Assembly (NCBI RefSeq): GCF_000010525.1
Contig: NC_009937.1
Span: forward strand, 2,051,501-2,115,500
From: Azorhizobium caulinodans ORS 571
GTDB lineage: Bacteria; Pseudomonadota; Alphaproteobacteria; Rhizobiales; Xanthobacteraceae
Direction: 5' to 3'
DNA: 64,000 bases
Shown here in pieces: positions 33,777 through 42,421 of the stretch (the stretch's first letter is position 1; every line of letters starts with the position of its first letter). A model generated the notes under the pieces. That model had not been told where the DNA came from and searched no databases. It saw only the letters and a program-made list of their open reading frames with translations. The position numbers were made by a program, and so were the translations under genes.

Positions 33777-34619
33777 ATGCTCTACAATCTCAAGAACATT
33801 TTCACCGCCCTGTGCTGCTCCACCGAGGAGACGGAAACCTCCAGCGCGCTGGCCTATGCCCTGTCGCTGGCGCAGGAGGCGGGCGCGCGGCTGACCGTCC
33901 AGGCGTCGGCGCAGAAGCTGTCGCTCCCTCACACCCGCGTCAGTTCCACCATCGGCGGCCTCGTGGCGGCGGAGAACGAGCGTCTGGCGCAACTCGCCGG
34001 AAAGCTCGCGGACGATGCCCGCGCCGCCGCTGAGCTCGGCGGCGTGGCGGTGCGCACCGAAGTGCCCCTGCTGCCGCACCTCGAACTGGTGGAGCGCTTC
34101 GTGGCCGAGGCCCGTGTCCATGACCTGACCGTCGTGGATGCGGAGAGCAGCGCCCTGTCGCCGGACCGCGCCCTCATCGAGGCGGCGCTGTTCCAGTCCG
34201 GCCGCCCGCTGCTGATCGTGCCGGAGGGCCACCCCGTGTTCCGCGGCCGCCGTATCCTCGTGGCCTGGGATGGCAGCGCGCGGGTGGCGCGGGCGGTCAA
34301 CGAGGCCTTGCCGCTGCTGCGGGCCGCCGCCATGGTGGAGGTCCTCTCCATCATCGGCGAGAAGGATCTGTCCAAGGCCGTCCCCGGCGCGGGCATCGCC
34401 CCCCACCTCTCCGCCCATGGCGTCACCTTCGAACTGAAGGAGATCGCTGCGCCGGATGGCGATGCGGGCGAGGCGTTGCGCCTGCACGCGGTGGCGAGTG
34501 GCGCCGATCTGATCGTGATGGGCGCCTATGCCCATTCCTGGCTGCGGCAGATCACTTTCGGAGGCGTCACGCAGTCGCTGCTGCGCGCCGCCCCGCTGCC
34601 GCTGTTCCTGTCCTACTGA
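33777..34619 (+). CDS. Universal stress protein, two tandem domains
   Basis: A 280-residue protein with two UspA-like halves. The first (residues 1-145) begins LKNIFTALCCSTEE and is degenerate. The second begins RRILVAWDGSARVARAVNEALPLL (about 158-181) and ends with MGAYAHSWLRQITFGGVTQSLL, matching the ATP-binding G-x2-G-x9-G type region loosely. GGAGG four bases before the ATG fixes the start. Its 3' end overlaps the convergent P-type ATPase gene by 7 bases. It probably responds to energy or membrane stress. Confidence 0.88.
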   Translation: MLYNLKNIFTALCCSTEETETSSALAYALSLAQEAGARLTVQASAQKLSLPHTRVSSTIGGLVAAENERLAQLAGKLADDARAAAELGGVAVRTEVPLLPHLELVERFVAEARVHDLTVVDAESSALSPDRALIEAALFQSGRPLLIVPEGHPVFRGRRILVAWDGSARVARAVNEALPLLRAAAMVEVLSIIGEKDLSKAVPGAGIAPHLSAHGVTFELKEIAAPDGDAGEALRLHAVASGADLIVMGAYAHSWLRQITFGGVTQSLLRAAPLPLFLSY

Positions 34620-37162
34620 GGAGCCGGCCCCAGGCGGCGGACGATGCCCGTCCAGCCGCCTGCGAGCGCCGCAACGGCAAGCACCAGCAGGCACTGGCCG
34701 GCCGTCGGCCGCACGAGGCGGAAGATGTCCGTCAGCGTGGGGACCAGCAGGATCGCCGCGAGGACGCCGGCCGCCACGGTGCCGATGATCCAGAACGCGG
34801 CCCGCCGAAGATCGAAGAATGCGGTGTCGGCCTCCGCCGATTCGGCGAAGGCGAGCACGAGATTTCCCAGCAGCAGCGCGCAGAAGGCGAGGGTGCGGGC
34901 TTCGCGTTCCGGGTGGCCGGCGTAGGACGACCACAGATAAAGTCCCAGCACCGCCGCCAGCAGCACCCCGCCCTGAAGACAGCCGAAGGCGATCTGCCGC
35001 AGGCCGAACAGCGTTTCTGAGGCGGGACGCGGCGGGCGTTCCATGGCGTGTCGCTCGCTGGGCTCGCTTTCGAAGACGAGGGCCGAGAGCGGGTCCACCA
35101 CCAGTTCCAGCAGCACCACATGCACCGGATAGAGCAGGGGCGGCAGCCCCAGCAGCACCGGCAGCAGGGCGAGGCCGGCGATAGGGATGTGGATGGCGGT
35201 TACGTAAGTGAGCGCCTTGCGCAGGTTGGCGAAGATGCGCCGCCCGAGCCGGATCCCGGACAGGATCGAGACGAAGCGATCGTCCAGCAGCACGAGGTCC
35301 GCCGCCTCGCGCGCGACATCGGTGCCGCGCTGGCCCATGGCGATGCCGATATGGGCGGCCTCCAATGCGGGCGCATCGTTGACCCCGTCTCCGGTCATCG
35401 CCACCACCGCCCCACCGGCCTTCAATGCTTCGATGATGGCGAGCTTCTGTTCGGGCATGATGCGGGCGAACACGTGCACGCCCTGCACCCGCTGCGGGAG
35501 GGCGTCTTGCGGGAGCGCGGCAAGTTCAGGGCCGGTCAGGACGCCTGCCGCACTTTCGATCCCGGCCTGCCGGGCAATGGCGAGCGCGGTTGTGGGATAA
35601 TCGCCGGTGATCATCACCACCGAGATGCCGGCGCGGCGGGCCTCCGCAATGGCGCCGGGAACATCCGGACGCACCGGATCCGCGAAGGCGATCAGGCCGC
35701 CAAAGGCGAAGGGCCGGTCCTCGGGCGCCTCCGAAGCGTCCTGTGCCGCCCGGCTCGCCACCGCCAGCACCCGCAGCCCCTGCGCCGCCAGGCCGGAGAC
35801 GTCGCGGTCGAGATCGGCGTGCTCGCCCGGGGTGAGCCCGCACAGACGTGCGATCGCCTCCGGCGCGCCCTTGGCGGCGAACAGGAGCCCGTCCGGCAGA
35901 TGCCAGAGCTGGAGGAAAGCGAGACGGTCAGGCTGCAAGGGAAAGGTGGACAGGAGCGCCAGCGTCTCGCTTTCCGGCGCCGGCACCGCCGCATGCACAG
36001 CGCGGTCCATGGGATCGACGGGCTGGGGGGCGCTGGCAAGGCGTGCAAGGCGCAGCAGATCGCCCGCCGCGCTGGCAGGCGGGCCTGCGGGCGCGACCGG
36101 GACCGTTCGCCCGGCGACCTGCGCCGCGACGAGCGCCATGCGGTTCTCCGTCAGCGTCCCGGTCTTGTCGGTGCACAGGATGGTTGCGGCCCCCAGCGTC
36201 TCGATGACCGCGCTCCGCCGCACCAGCACCTTCTGCCGGGCCAGCCGGAAGGCCCCGAGCGCGAGGAAGATGGCGAGCACCATCGGGAATTCCTCGGGAA
36301 CCAGCGCGATGGAGAGCGTGATGCCGGCAAGCGCACCCTCGATCCAGTCGTGCCGCAGCAGGCCGTAGACCAGCGTGACGAGACCACAGAAGCCGATGGC
36401 GAGGAGGCCGAGCTTGCCGATGAGGCGGCTCATGGTCTGCTGGAGCGGCGTGGCTGCGGTCTCGATGGTGGCGAGGGAGGCGCCGATGCGCCCGAGACGG
36501 GTGTCTGCTCCGGTGCGCACCACCTGCACCACGCCCTGTCCGCGGACGTTGAGGGTGCCGGCGAAGATGGCGCAACTGTCCTCGCCGCCCGGCACGCGGC
36601 TGAGCGCCTCGGCCATGCCGTCTGGGGCGACACGCTTTATGACGGGCACGGATTCCCCCGTGAGGGCGGATTCGTCCACGGTGAGGGCATCGCCAGCCAC
36701 CACGGCCCCGTCGGCCGGCACGCGGTCGCCTTCGCCGATCAGCAGAAGGTCTCCGGGCACGATCTCGCGGGCCGGGATCCGCAGGTGGTCGCCGTCGCGG
36801 AGGACGCGTGCCACCGGCTCGGCCAGCGCCCGGAGCGCAGTGAGGGCGCGTTCGCTGCGGGCTTCCTGGAGGACCACGAGGCCGATGGAGACCAGCGCAC
36901 CGGCGCTGAGAAGCAGGCCCTCGCCGATGTCGCCGAGGAGGAGATAAAGCCCCGCGGCGAGCAGCAGCAGCAGGAAGAGCGGCTCGCGCAGGGTTCCGCC
37001 GATGATAGCGGCGAAGGAACGCGTCCGGCTCTGCTGGAGCGCATTCGGCCCGTGGCGCACGAGACGCTGGCGCGCCTCCTCGGCGGACAGTCCGGTCGGC
37101 GGAGTGGCGGCGGGGGGAGGCTGCGGCACGGAGGCAGCGGGAGAACGGGTGGCGAGCGGCAT
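34613..37162 (-). CDS. Cation-transporting P-type ATPase (P2/Ca2+-type)
   Basis: An 849-residue inner-membrane pump. Seen: the actuator TGES loop (168-171), the phosphorylated Asp332 in CTDKTGTLTE, the hinge motif TGDGVNDAPALE and a fourth-helix ion site SIALVPEEFPMVL. There are about ten hydrophobic segments and no heavy-metal CxxC domain, so it belongs to the P2-type pumps (Ca2+, Na+ or other cation) and not the copper/zinc group. ATG 37162 is used; 25 Arg-rich codons upstream lack support. It converges on the stress-protein gene with a 7-base overlap of coding ends. The transported ion cannot be read with certainty. Confidence 0.9.
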   Translation of the reverse strand: MPLATRSPAASVPQPPPAATPPTGLSAEEARQRLVRHGPNALQQSRTRSFAAIIGGTLREPLFLLLLLAAGLYLLLGDIGEGLLLSAGALVSIGLVVLQEARSERALTALRALAEPVARVLRDGDHLRIPAREIVPGDLLLIGEGDRVPADGAVVAGDALTVDESALTGESVPVIKRVAPDGMAEALSRVPGGEDSCAIFAGTLNVRGQGVVQVVRTGADTRLGRIGASLATIETAATPLQQTMSRLIGKLGLLAIGFCGLVTLVYGLLRHDWIEGALAGITLSIALVPEEFPMVLAIFLALGAFRLARQKVLVRRSAVIETLGAATILCTDKTGTLTENRMALVAAQVAGRTVPVAPAGPPASAAGDLLRLARLASAPQPVDPMDRAVHAAVPAPESETLALLSTFPLQPDRLAFLQLWHLPDGLLFAAKGAPEAIARLCGLTPGEHADLDRDVSGLAAQGLRVLAVASRAAQDASEAPEDRPFAFGGLIAFADPVRPDVPGAIAEARRAGISVVMITGDYPTTALAIARQAGIESAAGVLTGPELAALPQDALPQRVQGVHVFARIMPEQKLAIIEALKAGGAVVAMTGDGVNDAPALEAAHIGIAMGQRGTDVAREAADLVLLDDRFVSILSGIRLGRRIFANLRKALTYVTAIHIPIAGLALLPVLLGLPPLLYPVHVVLLELVVDPLSALVFESEPSERHAMERPPRPASETLFGLRQIAFGCLQGGVLLAAVLGLYLWSSYAGHPEREARTLAFCALLLGNLVLAFAESAEADTAFFDLRRAAFWIIGTVAAGVLAAILLVPTLTDIFRLVRPTAGQCLLVLAVAALAGGWTGIVRRLGPAPQ

Positions 37163-37271
37163 CGGGGACCTGTCTGGTCTCGGCACCGTCACCCTTGCCC
37201 TCGGGCGCACCGGGCGCCTTGATCCGACGCAACGCATGATGACGCTGCGTCGGAAGGCGGATCGGGACTGC

Positions 37272-37508
37272 TCAGAACGCCTTGAAGGTGATGATGGTGC
37301 GGGTGTCCTGGATGCCCGGCAGCTTCTGCACCTTCTCGTTCACGAAGTGCCCGATGTCGGTGGCGTCGGGCACGTAGAACTTCACCAGCAGGTCGAAATC
37401 CCCGGCGGTGGAATAGATCTCCGAGGCGATCTCGGCATCGGCGAGGGCGTTCGCCACTTCATAGGACTTGCCGAGCTGGCACTTGATCTGAACGAAGAAA
37501 GGGGTCAC
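37272..37508 (-). CDS. Stand-alone Lrp/AsnC ligand-binding (RAM) domain protein
   Basis: A 78-residue protein from a GTG start preceded by GAGGAG at 6 bases. The whole protein matches the effector-binding half of Lrp regulators: PFFVQIKCQLGKSYEVANALAD, then EIYSTAGDFDLLVKFYV and LPGIQDTRTIITFKAF. The DNA-binding half is missing, so it cannot bind DNA itself. Such proteins form rings binding amino acids and may modulate full-length Lrp proteins or enzymes. It stands alone between the ATPase and thiD genes. Confidence 0.88.
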   Translation of the reverse strand: MTPFFVQIKCQLGKSYEVANALADAEIASEIYSTAGDFDLLVKFYVPDATDIGHFVNEKVQKLPGIQDTRTIITFKAF

Positions 37509-37732
37509 CGCGAACTCCTCAGGGCATTTCAGGCGAAGCGGCGCGCGTGAAGAAAATGCAGCCGGCCATGGGCGGGAGCCTTGCCGCGATTCGCCTGACG
37601 GCGGAAAGCCCCGCGCGCCAGCGGGCTCCGTCCGGCGCCGGCACACGTTGGACAAAAGCCTCGCCCCTGACAAGGGACAGCCGCCGCCGCCCACCTTGAA
37701 GCGGCGGGGGGCGGCGGCTACATCTCCTTCCA

Positions 37733-37823
37733 TCTCGTCGGGGTGCCGTCCGTCACGGGCGGCTGAGAGGCCAACGCCAACCCGCGAACCTGATCCGGAT
37801 CATGCCGGCGGAGGGAACCGAGA
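37733..37823 (+). ncRNA. TPP riboswitch (THI element) controlling thiD
   Basis: The conserved elements appear in order: GGGGTGCC (about 37739-37746), GGCTGAGAGG (37760-37769), then CCCGCGAACCTGATCCGGAT (37781-37800) and the closing GCCGGCGGAGGGAA (37804-37817). TCTCG (37733-37737) pairs with CGAGA (37819-37823) as the base stem. The thiD start codon is 50 bases downstream, so control of translation initiation or early termination by thiamine pyrophosphate is expected. Confidence 0.95.
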
Positions 37824-37873
37824 CTGCGGCGCGCTTGCGTCCGCGCTCCCCGTCCGTGGAAGCGAGGCGCCAG

Positions 37874-38698
37874 ATGAGCCAGAAGTCTCCCCCCATCGCC
37901 GTGACCATCGCCGGCTCGGATTCCAGCGGCGGCGCCGGCATCCAGGCGGACCTCAAGACCTTCTCCGCCCTCGGCGTCTATGGGGCGAGCGTCATCACCG
38001 CGCTGACCGCGCAGAATACGCTCGGTGTCACCGCCATCCACGACGCGCCGCCCGATTTCATCACCGCCCAGATGGACGCCGTCTTCTCCGACCTGAAGGT
38101 CGCGGCGGTGAAGATCGGCATGCTCTCGCGCCCCGCCACCATCGCGGCGGTGGCGGACGCGCTTGAACGGCTCGGGGCGCGCAACATCGTGCTCGATCCG
38201 GTGATGGTCGCCGCCTCCGGTGCCCGCCTGCTGGAAGACGCGGCCATCGCCACCCTCAAGGCGCGCCTGCTGCCGCTCGCCGACGTGGTGACCCCCAATC
38301 TGCCGGAAGCGGCCGCTCTGCTGGACGTGCCGGTCGCAGCGGACGAGGCCGCCATGCGGGCGCAGGGCGAGGCTCTGCTGGCGCTGGGCGCCAAGGCGGT
38401 GCTCATGAAGGGCGGCCATGGCGAGGGCGCGGAAAGCGTCGATCTTCTGGTGACGCGCGACGCCGTTCTGCGCCTGCCGGCGCCGCGCCACGCCACGCGC
38501 AACACCCATGGCACCGGCTGCACCCTCTCCTCGGCCATTGCCTCGGGCCTCGCGCGCGGGCTGACGCTCGCCGAGGCCGTGCGGGCGGCCAAGACCTATA
38601 TCACCGGTGCCATTGCCGCCGCCGATCAACTGGAGGTGGGGCAGGGGCATGGTCCCGTCCACCACTTCCATGCCCTGTGGGGGCAGGCGGGGCTCTGA
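37874..38698 (+). CDS. thiD: Hydroxymethylpyrimidine/phosphomethylpyrimidine kinase
   Basis: A 274-residue ribokinase-family enzyme phosphorylating HMP and HMP-P in thiamine synthesis or salvage. Seen: [21 protein letters not shown] at residues 9-30 (substrate loop), [33 protein letters not shown], and the nucleotide/anion-hole motif [14 protein letters not shown] near residue 212. The start at 37874 has GAGG six bases upstream and follows the TPP riboswitch; the frame is open further upstream but runs into the riboswitch. No other thi gene is adjacent, suggesting a salvage kinase in a single-gene unit. Confidence 0.96.
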   Translation: MSQKSPPIAVTIAGSDSSGGAGIQADLKTFSALGVYGASVITALTAQNTLGVTAIHDAPPDFITAQMDAVFSDLKVAAVKIGMLSRPATIAAVADALERLGARNIVLDPVMVAASGARLLEDAAIATLKARLLPLADVVTPNLPEAAALLDVPVAADEAAMRAQGEALLALGAKAVLMKGGHGEGAESVDLLVTRDAVLRLPAPRHATRNTHGTGCTLSSAIASGLARGLTLAEAVRAAKTYITGAIAAADQLEVGQGHGPVHHFHALWGQAGL

Positions 38699-38779
38699 GG
38701 GCCGCTTTTGCTTGCTCCGTGCCGCTCCTTGCCGCTATCGTCCGAGGAAACGGACAAGTGTTCGGTAAAAGGGAGCGTC

Positions 38780-39403
38780 ATGGCGCAGCGCGAGAAACCC
38801 CCGGAGCGGGGCAGCGGATTGGAACCGGGCGCCCATGCGATCACGGGCCAGCTTGGCAAGACCATCCAGCGGCTGCGGAAGGCCTATAATCTCTCGCTGT
38901 CGGACCTCGCCGAACAGTCGGGCGTGGCCAAGTCCATCATCAGCCAGATCGAGCGCAACGAGACCAATCCGACGCTCGCCACCGTCTGGCGCCTGTCGCA
39001 GGCGCTGGATGTGACGGTGGAGCGGGTTTTGGCCTCCTCCGACGAGGCGCCCTTCGTCGAGAAGCTGACCCGCGCCGACACGCCCATGCTCCAGTCGGAG
39101 GACGGCCTGTGCCGCCTCGCCATCATCGGCTGGATCAAGACGGTGGAGTGGCTGCAATATTACGACTTCCACGCAGAGCCTGGCGGCGTCCTCGATTCCG
39201 AGGGGCATCAGCTCGGGTCCATCGAGTGCCTCTCCGTGCTGGAGGGCGAGCTTGAGGTGGAAGTGGGCGGCGTGATCGAGACCGCCAAGGCCGGTGAGAC
39301 GCTGCGCTATCGCTGCGACCGCCAGCACGTCATCCGCAATGTCGGCGGCGGGCACGCCCATGCGCTGATGGTCTGCCTGCTCAAGGCAGCTGTGCTCGAC
39401 TGA
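38780..39403 (+). CDS. XRE-family regulator with C-terminal cupin domain
   Basis: A 207-residue regulator. The HTH (about residues 27-85) contains LGKTIQRLRKAYNLSLSDLAEQSGVAKSIISQIERNETNPTLATVWRLSQALD. A cupin sensor (about residues 120-205) follows, with SVLEGELEVEVGG and the later AGETLRYRCDRQHVIRN. GGGAG four bases before ATG 38780 defines the start. Homologues sense small metabolites, often amino acids or polyamines, and repress uptake or degradation genes. Its target is not evident locally; it is 81 bases downstream of thiD. Confidence 0.92.
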   Translation: MAQREKPPERGSGLEPGAHAITGQLGKTIQRLRKAYNLSLSDLAEQSGVAKSIISQIERNETNPTLATVWRLSQALDVTVERVLASSDEAPFVEKLTRADTPMLQSEDGLCRLAIIGWIKTVEWLQYYDFHAEPGGVLDSEGHQLGSIECLSVLEGELEVEVGGVIETAKAGETLRYRCDRQHVIRNVGGGHAHALMVCLLKAAVLD

Positions 39404-39409
39404 GCGGCC

Positions 39410-39435
39410 CGATGGCGGCGCGGGCGCCGCCATCG
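39410..39435. terminator. Perfect hairpin between convergent genes
   Basis: Two perfect 12-base arms (39410-39421, 39424-39435) with a 2-base spacer fill the 54-base gap between the XRE-cupin gene (+) and the reductase fusion gene (-). GC-rich with no long T-run; it probably acts for both strands. Confidence 0.65.
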
Positions 39436-39457
39436 CGTTCTTCCGGGTCCATTCGGA

Positions 39458-42154
39458 TCAGTACACGTCCCGCCGGTAACGGCCGTCCTGCGCGATGGCT
39501 TCCAGCGCATCGGCCCCGAGGATGTCGGTCAGCGCCTGATGCACCGCCGGCGCCATCCCCTTGAGGCTCCCGCAGACATAGATGGCCGCGCCCTCGGCGA
39601 CCCACGCCTTCACGCGGTCGGCCTCGCGCTTCAGCACATCCTGCACGTAGAGCTTCTCCGCATCGCGCGAGAAGGCGGTGTCGAGCCGCTCCAGCGCGCC
39701 GGAGGCGGTCCAGCCGGCCAGTTCCTCGCGGAAATAGAAGTCCTTGTCCGCATTGCGCTCGCCGAAGATCAGCCAGTTGCGGTCCTGCCCCGCGTGAATG
39801 CGAGCCTTCAGCAGGCTGCGCAGGCCGGCAAGACCGGTGCCGTTGCCGATGAGGATCAGTGGGCGCCCGTCCGACGGGGCATGGAAGCCGGAGTTCGGAC
39901 GGATGCGCAGGGCCACCGTGCCGCCGATGGGTGCGTGGACCGTGAGCCAGCCGGAGCCGAGGCCATAGCCCTCCGGCGTGCGCGCCTGCCGCACGACGAG
40001 TTCCAGCCGTCCGTCCTGCGGGATGGAGGCGATGGAATATTCGCGGTGCGGCAACGGCTTCAGCCGCTCGGCGAAGTCCTGCGTCTGCCAGCCCGCGGCC
40101 TCCGCGGGAGCGGGCAGGTGGCGGCGGGCGAGGACCTGCCGCAGTTCCCCGTGGCTCTCCGCCACCGCAAGCTCCGCCGGCGCCGCCTTCTCCCAGTCGG
40201 CGAAGAAGGCATCGAGCGTGGCGGGTGCGTTCTCCGGCCCCACCTCCGCGACGTCGCCGGCACTCCAGTCGAGATCGGCGCCGTCGGCAGGCTCCAGCAC
40301 CACATGGAAGGTGGGCAGGCCGACGCTGCCGGGATTGAGTTCCCGCCGCGAGACGAGGCGCCAGCTGCGATAGGCCGGCGCGGTCCAGTCCGCCTCTATG
40401 GAGGTTCCCGTCAGCGCGCCGAGTTCGGCCTGCCAGTGGCGCAGCGCGGCCGCGTCCTCATGGTCCGCCTCGACGCGGTCGAACAGCGGCGTGGCGCCGC
40501 TGGTGCGCAGCCAGGCATCGAGATCGCGGCCGAAGCCGCAGAAATGGGCATAGCTGCGTTCGCCCAGCGCCAGCACACCGTATGTGATCCCCGCCAGCGC
40601 TGCCGGCCCAGCCTGCATCAGCTTGGCGAAGGGGCGGGCGCTGTCCGGCGCCTCGCCCTCGCCGAAGGTGGACACCACGAACAGCACCTGCCGCGCGGCG
40701 ACCAGATCCTGCGGCCGCAGCGTGCCAAGGGGAGTGACCCGCACCGGGCGGCCGGCGGCCTTCAGGAGGCCGGCGCTCTGCCACGCGAGGCGCTCGGCGG
40801 TGCCGCTCTGGCTGGCGAAGGCGATGAGGACGGGCGCGGCATCGGAGGTGACGCCGTCCGAAAGGGCCGCCGCCTGCCGGGCGACCTCCTTCTTCTTGCG
40901 GCGCCGGTCGAGATAGAGGAGCCAGCCGGTGATGGTGAACAGCGGCATCAGCAGGCTGGCGATCATCATCAGGATGAGGCCCGGCATGCCGAAGAAGCTG
41001 CCGGCGTGAAGGGGAAAGATGCTGCCCGCCAGCTTCAGGTTCAGCGGCAGGTCGGAATAGCGCTTGTGCTCGCGCACCTTGCCGCTCGCATCCAGCACGA
41101 GGGTGTTGCTGGCCCGCTCATGGTCCGCATTGAGCGGGATGTATTGGATGCTCAGGCTGGCGCCCTGCACCGGCAGGCGAAGCGAGGCCTGCGTGAAGCC
41201 GCCGCTTTCCTTCACGAACACCGGCCACAGCGTCGCGAGGTCCGCGCGTCCGCCGGCCTGTCCGCCTTGACCGCCCGCGCCTCCGGGGCCGCGCTGTCCG
41301 CGCTCTCCGCCGGGCTGGCCATTCTGTCCGCGCGCGCCCGCTTCGCCGGCCGGTGGCGTTCCGGTCTGGCCGGCCTGCGGTGGCGCACCCTGCGCGCCAT
41401 TCGCCGCCTGCTGGCCTTGGCCCTGCTGGCCCTGAGCCTGCTGCGGCGGGGCGCCGCCGGGTCCACGCTGGGCCGGCCGCGGGGCGCCGAGCACGTCGTA
41501 ATAGGCGTTCCGATACCAGTCGTACGACCACGTGAGGCCGGTGAGCGCCGCCAGGAGATAGAAGGGCAGAACCCAGGTGCCGACGATGGAATGCAGTTCC
41601 CAGAACAGGGAGCGGCCGCGCCGGCTGAAATCGATGAAGACCCACGTCTTCAGCGAGGCCCAGTTGCGCGGCCAGCGCAGATAGAGGCCGCTGAGCGCGA
41701 AGAAGATGAGGATGGCGGTGGAGGCCCCGACGATCTGCTTGCCCACCTCGCCCGCCGCCAGCCAACGGTGGATGAACATGATGGTGAACATGGCATCCTC
41801 GCCCCGCGGCCGGGGCAGGAGCTTGCCGTCATAGGGGTTCACATAGAGGAATTCGCCGCGCCGCTCTCCGGGCGGGGGCGCGAACATCACGCGGGCGGAG
41901 CGCTCGGGATCGCCGTAGACGGTGAGGCTCGTGACCGTCTTGTCCGGGGCCTGCGCCCGGATGCGCTGAATGAGCGCGTCCGGGGCGAGCGGCGCCGTTT
42001 CGGCCTTGCCGACGGTGAGGATGCCGGGGTTCAGAGCGACGAGGATCTCTCTCTCGAAGGAGAGCATGCCGCCGGTCACGCCCACCACCGCCAGCACGAT
42101 GCCGGCCGTGATGCCGAAGAACCAATGCAGCTGAAACAGAACCCACTTCACCAT
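39458..42154 (-). CDS. PepSY-domain / flavodoxin / NADPH-reductase fusion protein
   Basis: An 898-residue membrane flavoprotein. Residues 1-220 and 310-420 form the PepSY/PiuB-type membrane part (MVKWVLFQLHWFFGITAGIVLAVVG at the start, FIHRWLAAGEVGKQIVG, further spans to about 413). A flavodoxin domain starts near 441 (VLIAFASQSGTAERLA). The CysJ-like FAD/NADPH reductase fills the C-terminus (REYSIASIPQDG, LILIGNGTGLAGLRSLL, and a terminal Tyr-containing RYRRDVY). It is expected to move electrons from NADPH across the membrane, probably for ferric-siderophore or metal reduction. An 80-residue Gly/Gln/Pro/Ala-rich insert sits at 224-303. ATG 42154 fits the family start. Confidence 0.9.
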   Translation of the reverse strand: MVKWVLFQLHWFFGITAGIVLAVVGVTGGMLSFEREILVALNPGILTVGKAETAPLAPDALIQRIRAQAPDKTVTSLTVYGDPERSARVMFAPPPGERRGEFLYVNPYDGKLLPRPRGEDAMFTIMFIHRWLAAGEVGKQIVGASTAILIFFALSGLYLRWPRNWASLKTWVFIDFSRRGRSLFWELHSIVGTWVLPFYLLAALTGLTWSYDWYRNAYYDVLGAPRPAQRGPGGAPPQQAQGQQGQGQQAANGAQGAPPQAGQTGTPPAGEAGARGQNGQPGGERGQRGPGGAGGQGGQAGGRADLATLWPVFVKESGGFTQASLRLPVQGASLSIQYIPLNADHERASNTLVLDASGKVREHKRYSDLPLNLKLAGSIFPLHAGSFFGMPGLILMMIASLLMPLFTITGWLLYLDRRRKKKEVARQAAALSDGVTSDAAPVLIAFASQSGTAERLAWQSAGLLKAAGRPVRVTPLGTLRPQDLVAARQVLFVVSTFGEGEAPDSARPFAKLMQAGPAALAGITYGVLALGERSYAHFCGFGRDLDAWLRTSGATPLFDRVEADHEDAAALRHWQAELGALTGTSIEADWTAPAYRSWRLVSRRELNPGSVGLPTFHVVLEPADGADLDWSAGDVAEVGPENAPATLDAFFADWEKAAPAELAVAESHGELRQVLARRHLPAPAEAAGWQTQDFAERLKPLPHREYSIASIPQDGRLELVVRQARTPEGYGLGSGWLTVHAPIGGTVALRIRPNSGFHAPSDGRPLILIGNGTGLAGLRSLLKARIHAGQDRNWLIFGERNADKDFYFREELAGWTASGALERLDTAFSRDAEKLYVQDVLKREADRVKAWVAEGAAIYVCGSLKGMAPAVHQALTDILGADALEAIAQDGRYRRDVY
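41246..41485 (-). repeat. Low-complexity Gly/Gln/Pro-rich insert within the reductase fusion
   Basis: Residues 224-303 of the PepSY fusion protein consist almost only of G, Q, P, A, with R and T (for example QQAQGQQGQGQQAANG and GERGQRGPGGAGGQGGQ). It is collagen-like in composition, without strict triplets, and falls in a predicted periplasmic loop between membrane segments. Confidence 0.85.
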
Positions 42155-42347
42155 CGGCGTCACGCCCCTCGACCTTGCGTGACTTGAACCCTGCCGTAAC
42201 GGGAATCCTGCGGTGCCGGCGCAAAAAAGAATGCAGCGGCAGAAGGGATGCGGCGACGTGCTCAAGAACACCGCACAGGCATAGCAACGGGGAAAACACA
42301 GCTCAACGAGCCGGCCGATCAATGGAATAGTTATAAGTAAAAACAGG

Positions 42348-42382
42348 AGCGCCGCGCCCGGTAAAATCTCCGGCGCGGCGCT
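42348..42382 (-). terminator. Rho-independent terminator of the ferredoxin-NADP reductase gene
   Basis: Perfect 11-base arms (42348-42358, 42372-42382) with a 13-base loop. On the minus strand the stem is followed by CCTGTTTTTAC, giving a T5 run. It lies 40 bases past the reductase stop. Confidence 0.8.
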
Positions 42383-42421
42383 TTCCTTTTCGAGCCATCC
42401 TGTCTGCCGACGGATGCGGGG

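Noticed and set aside
39539-42187. Plus-strand open frame of 882 codons antisense to the PepSY fusion
   Set aside because: Composition is that of a complementary shadow, and the minus strand encodes intact flavodoxin and reductase motifs.
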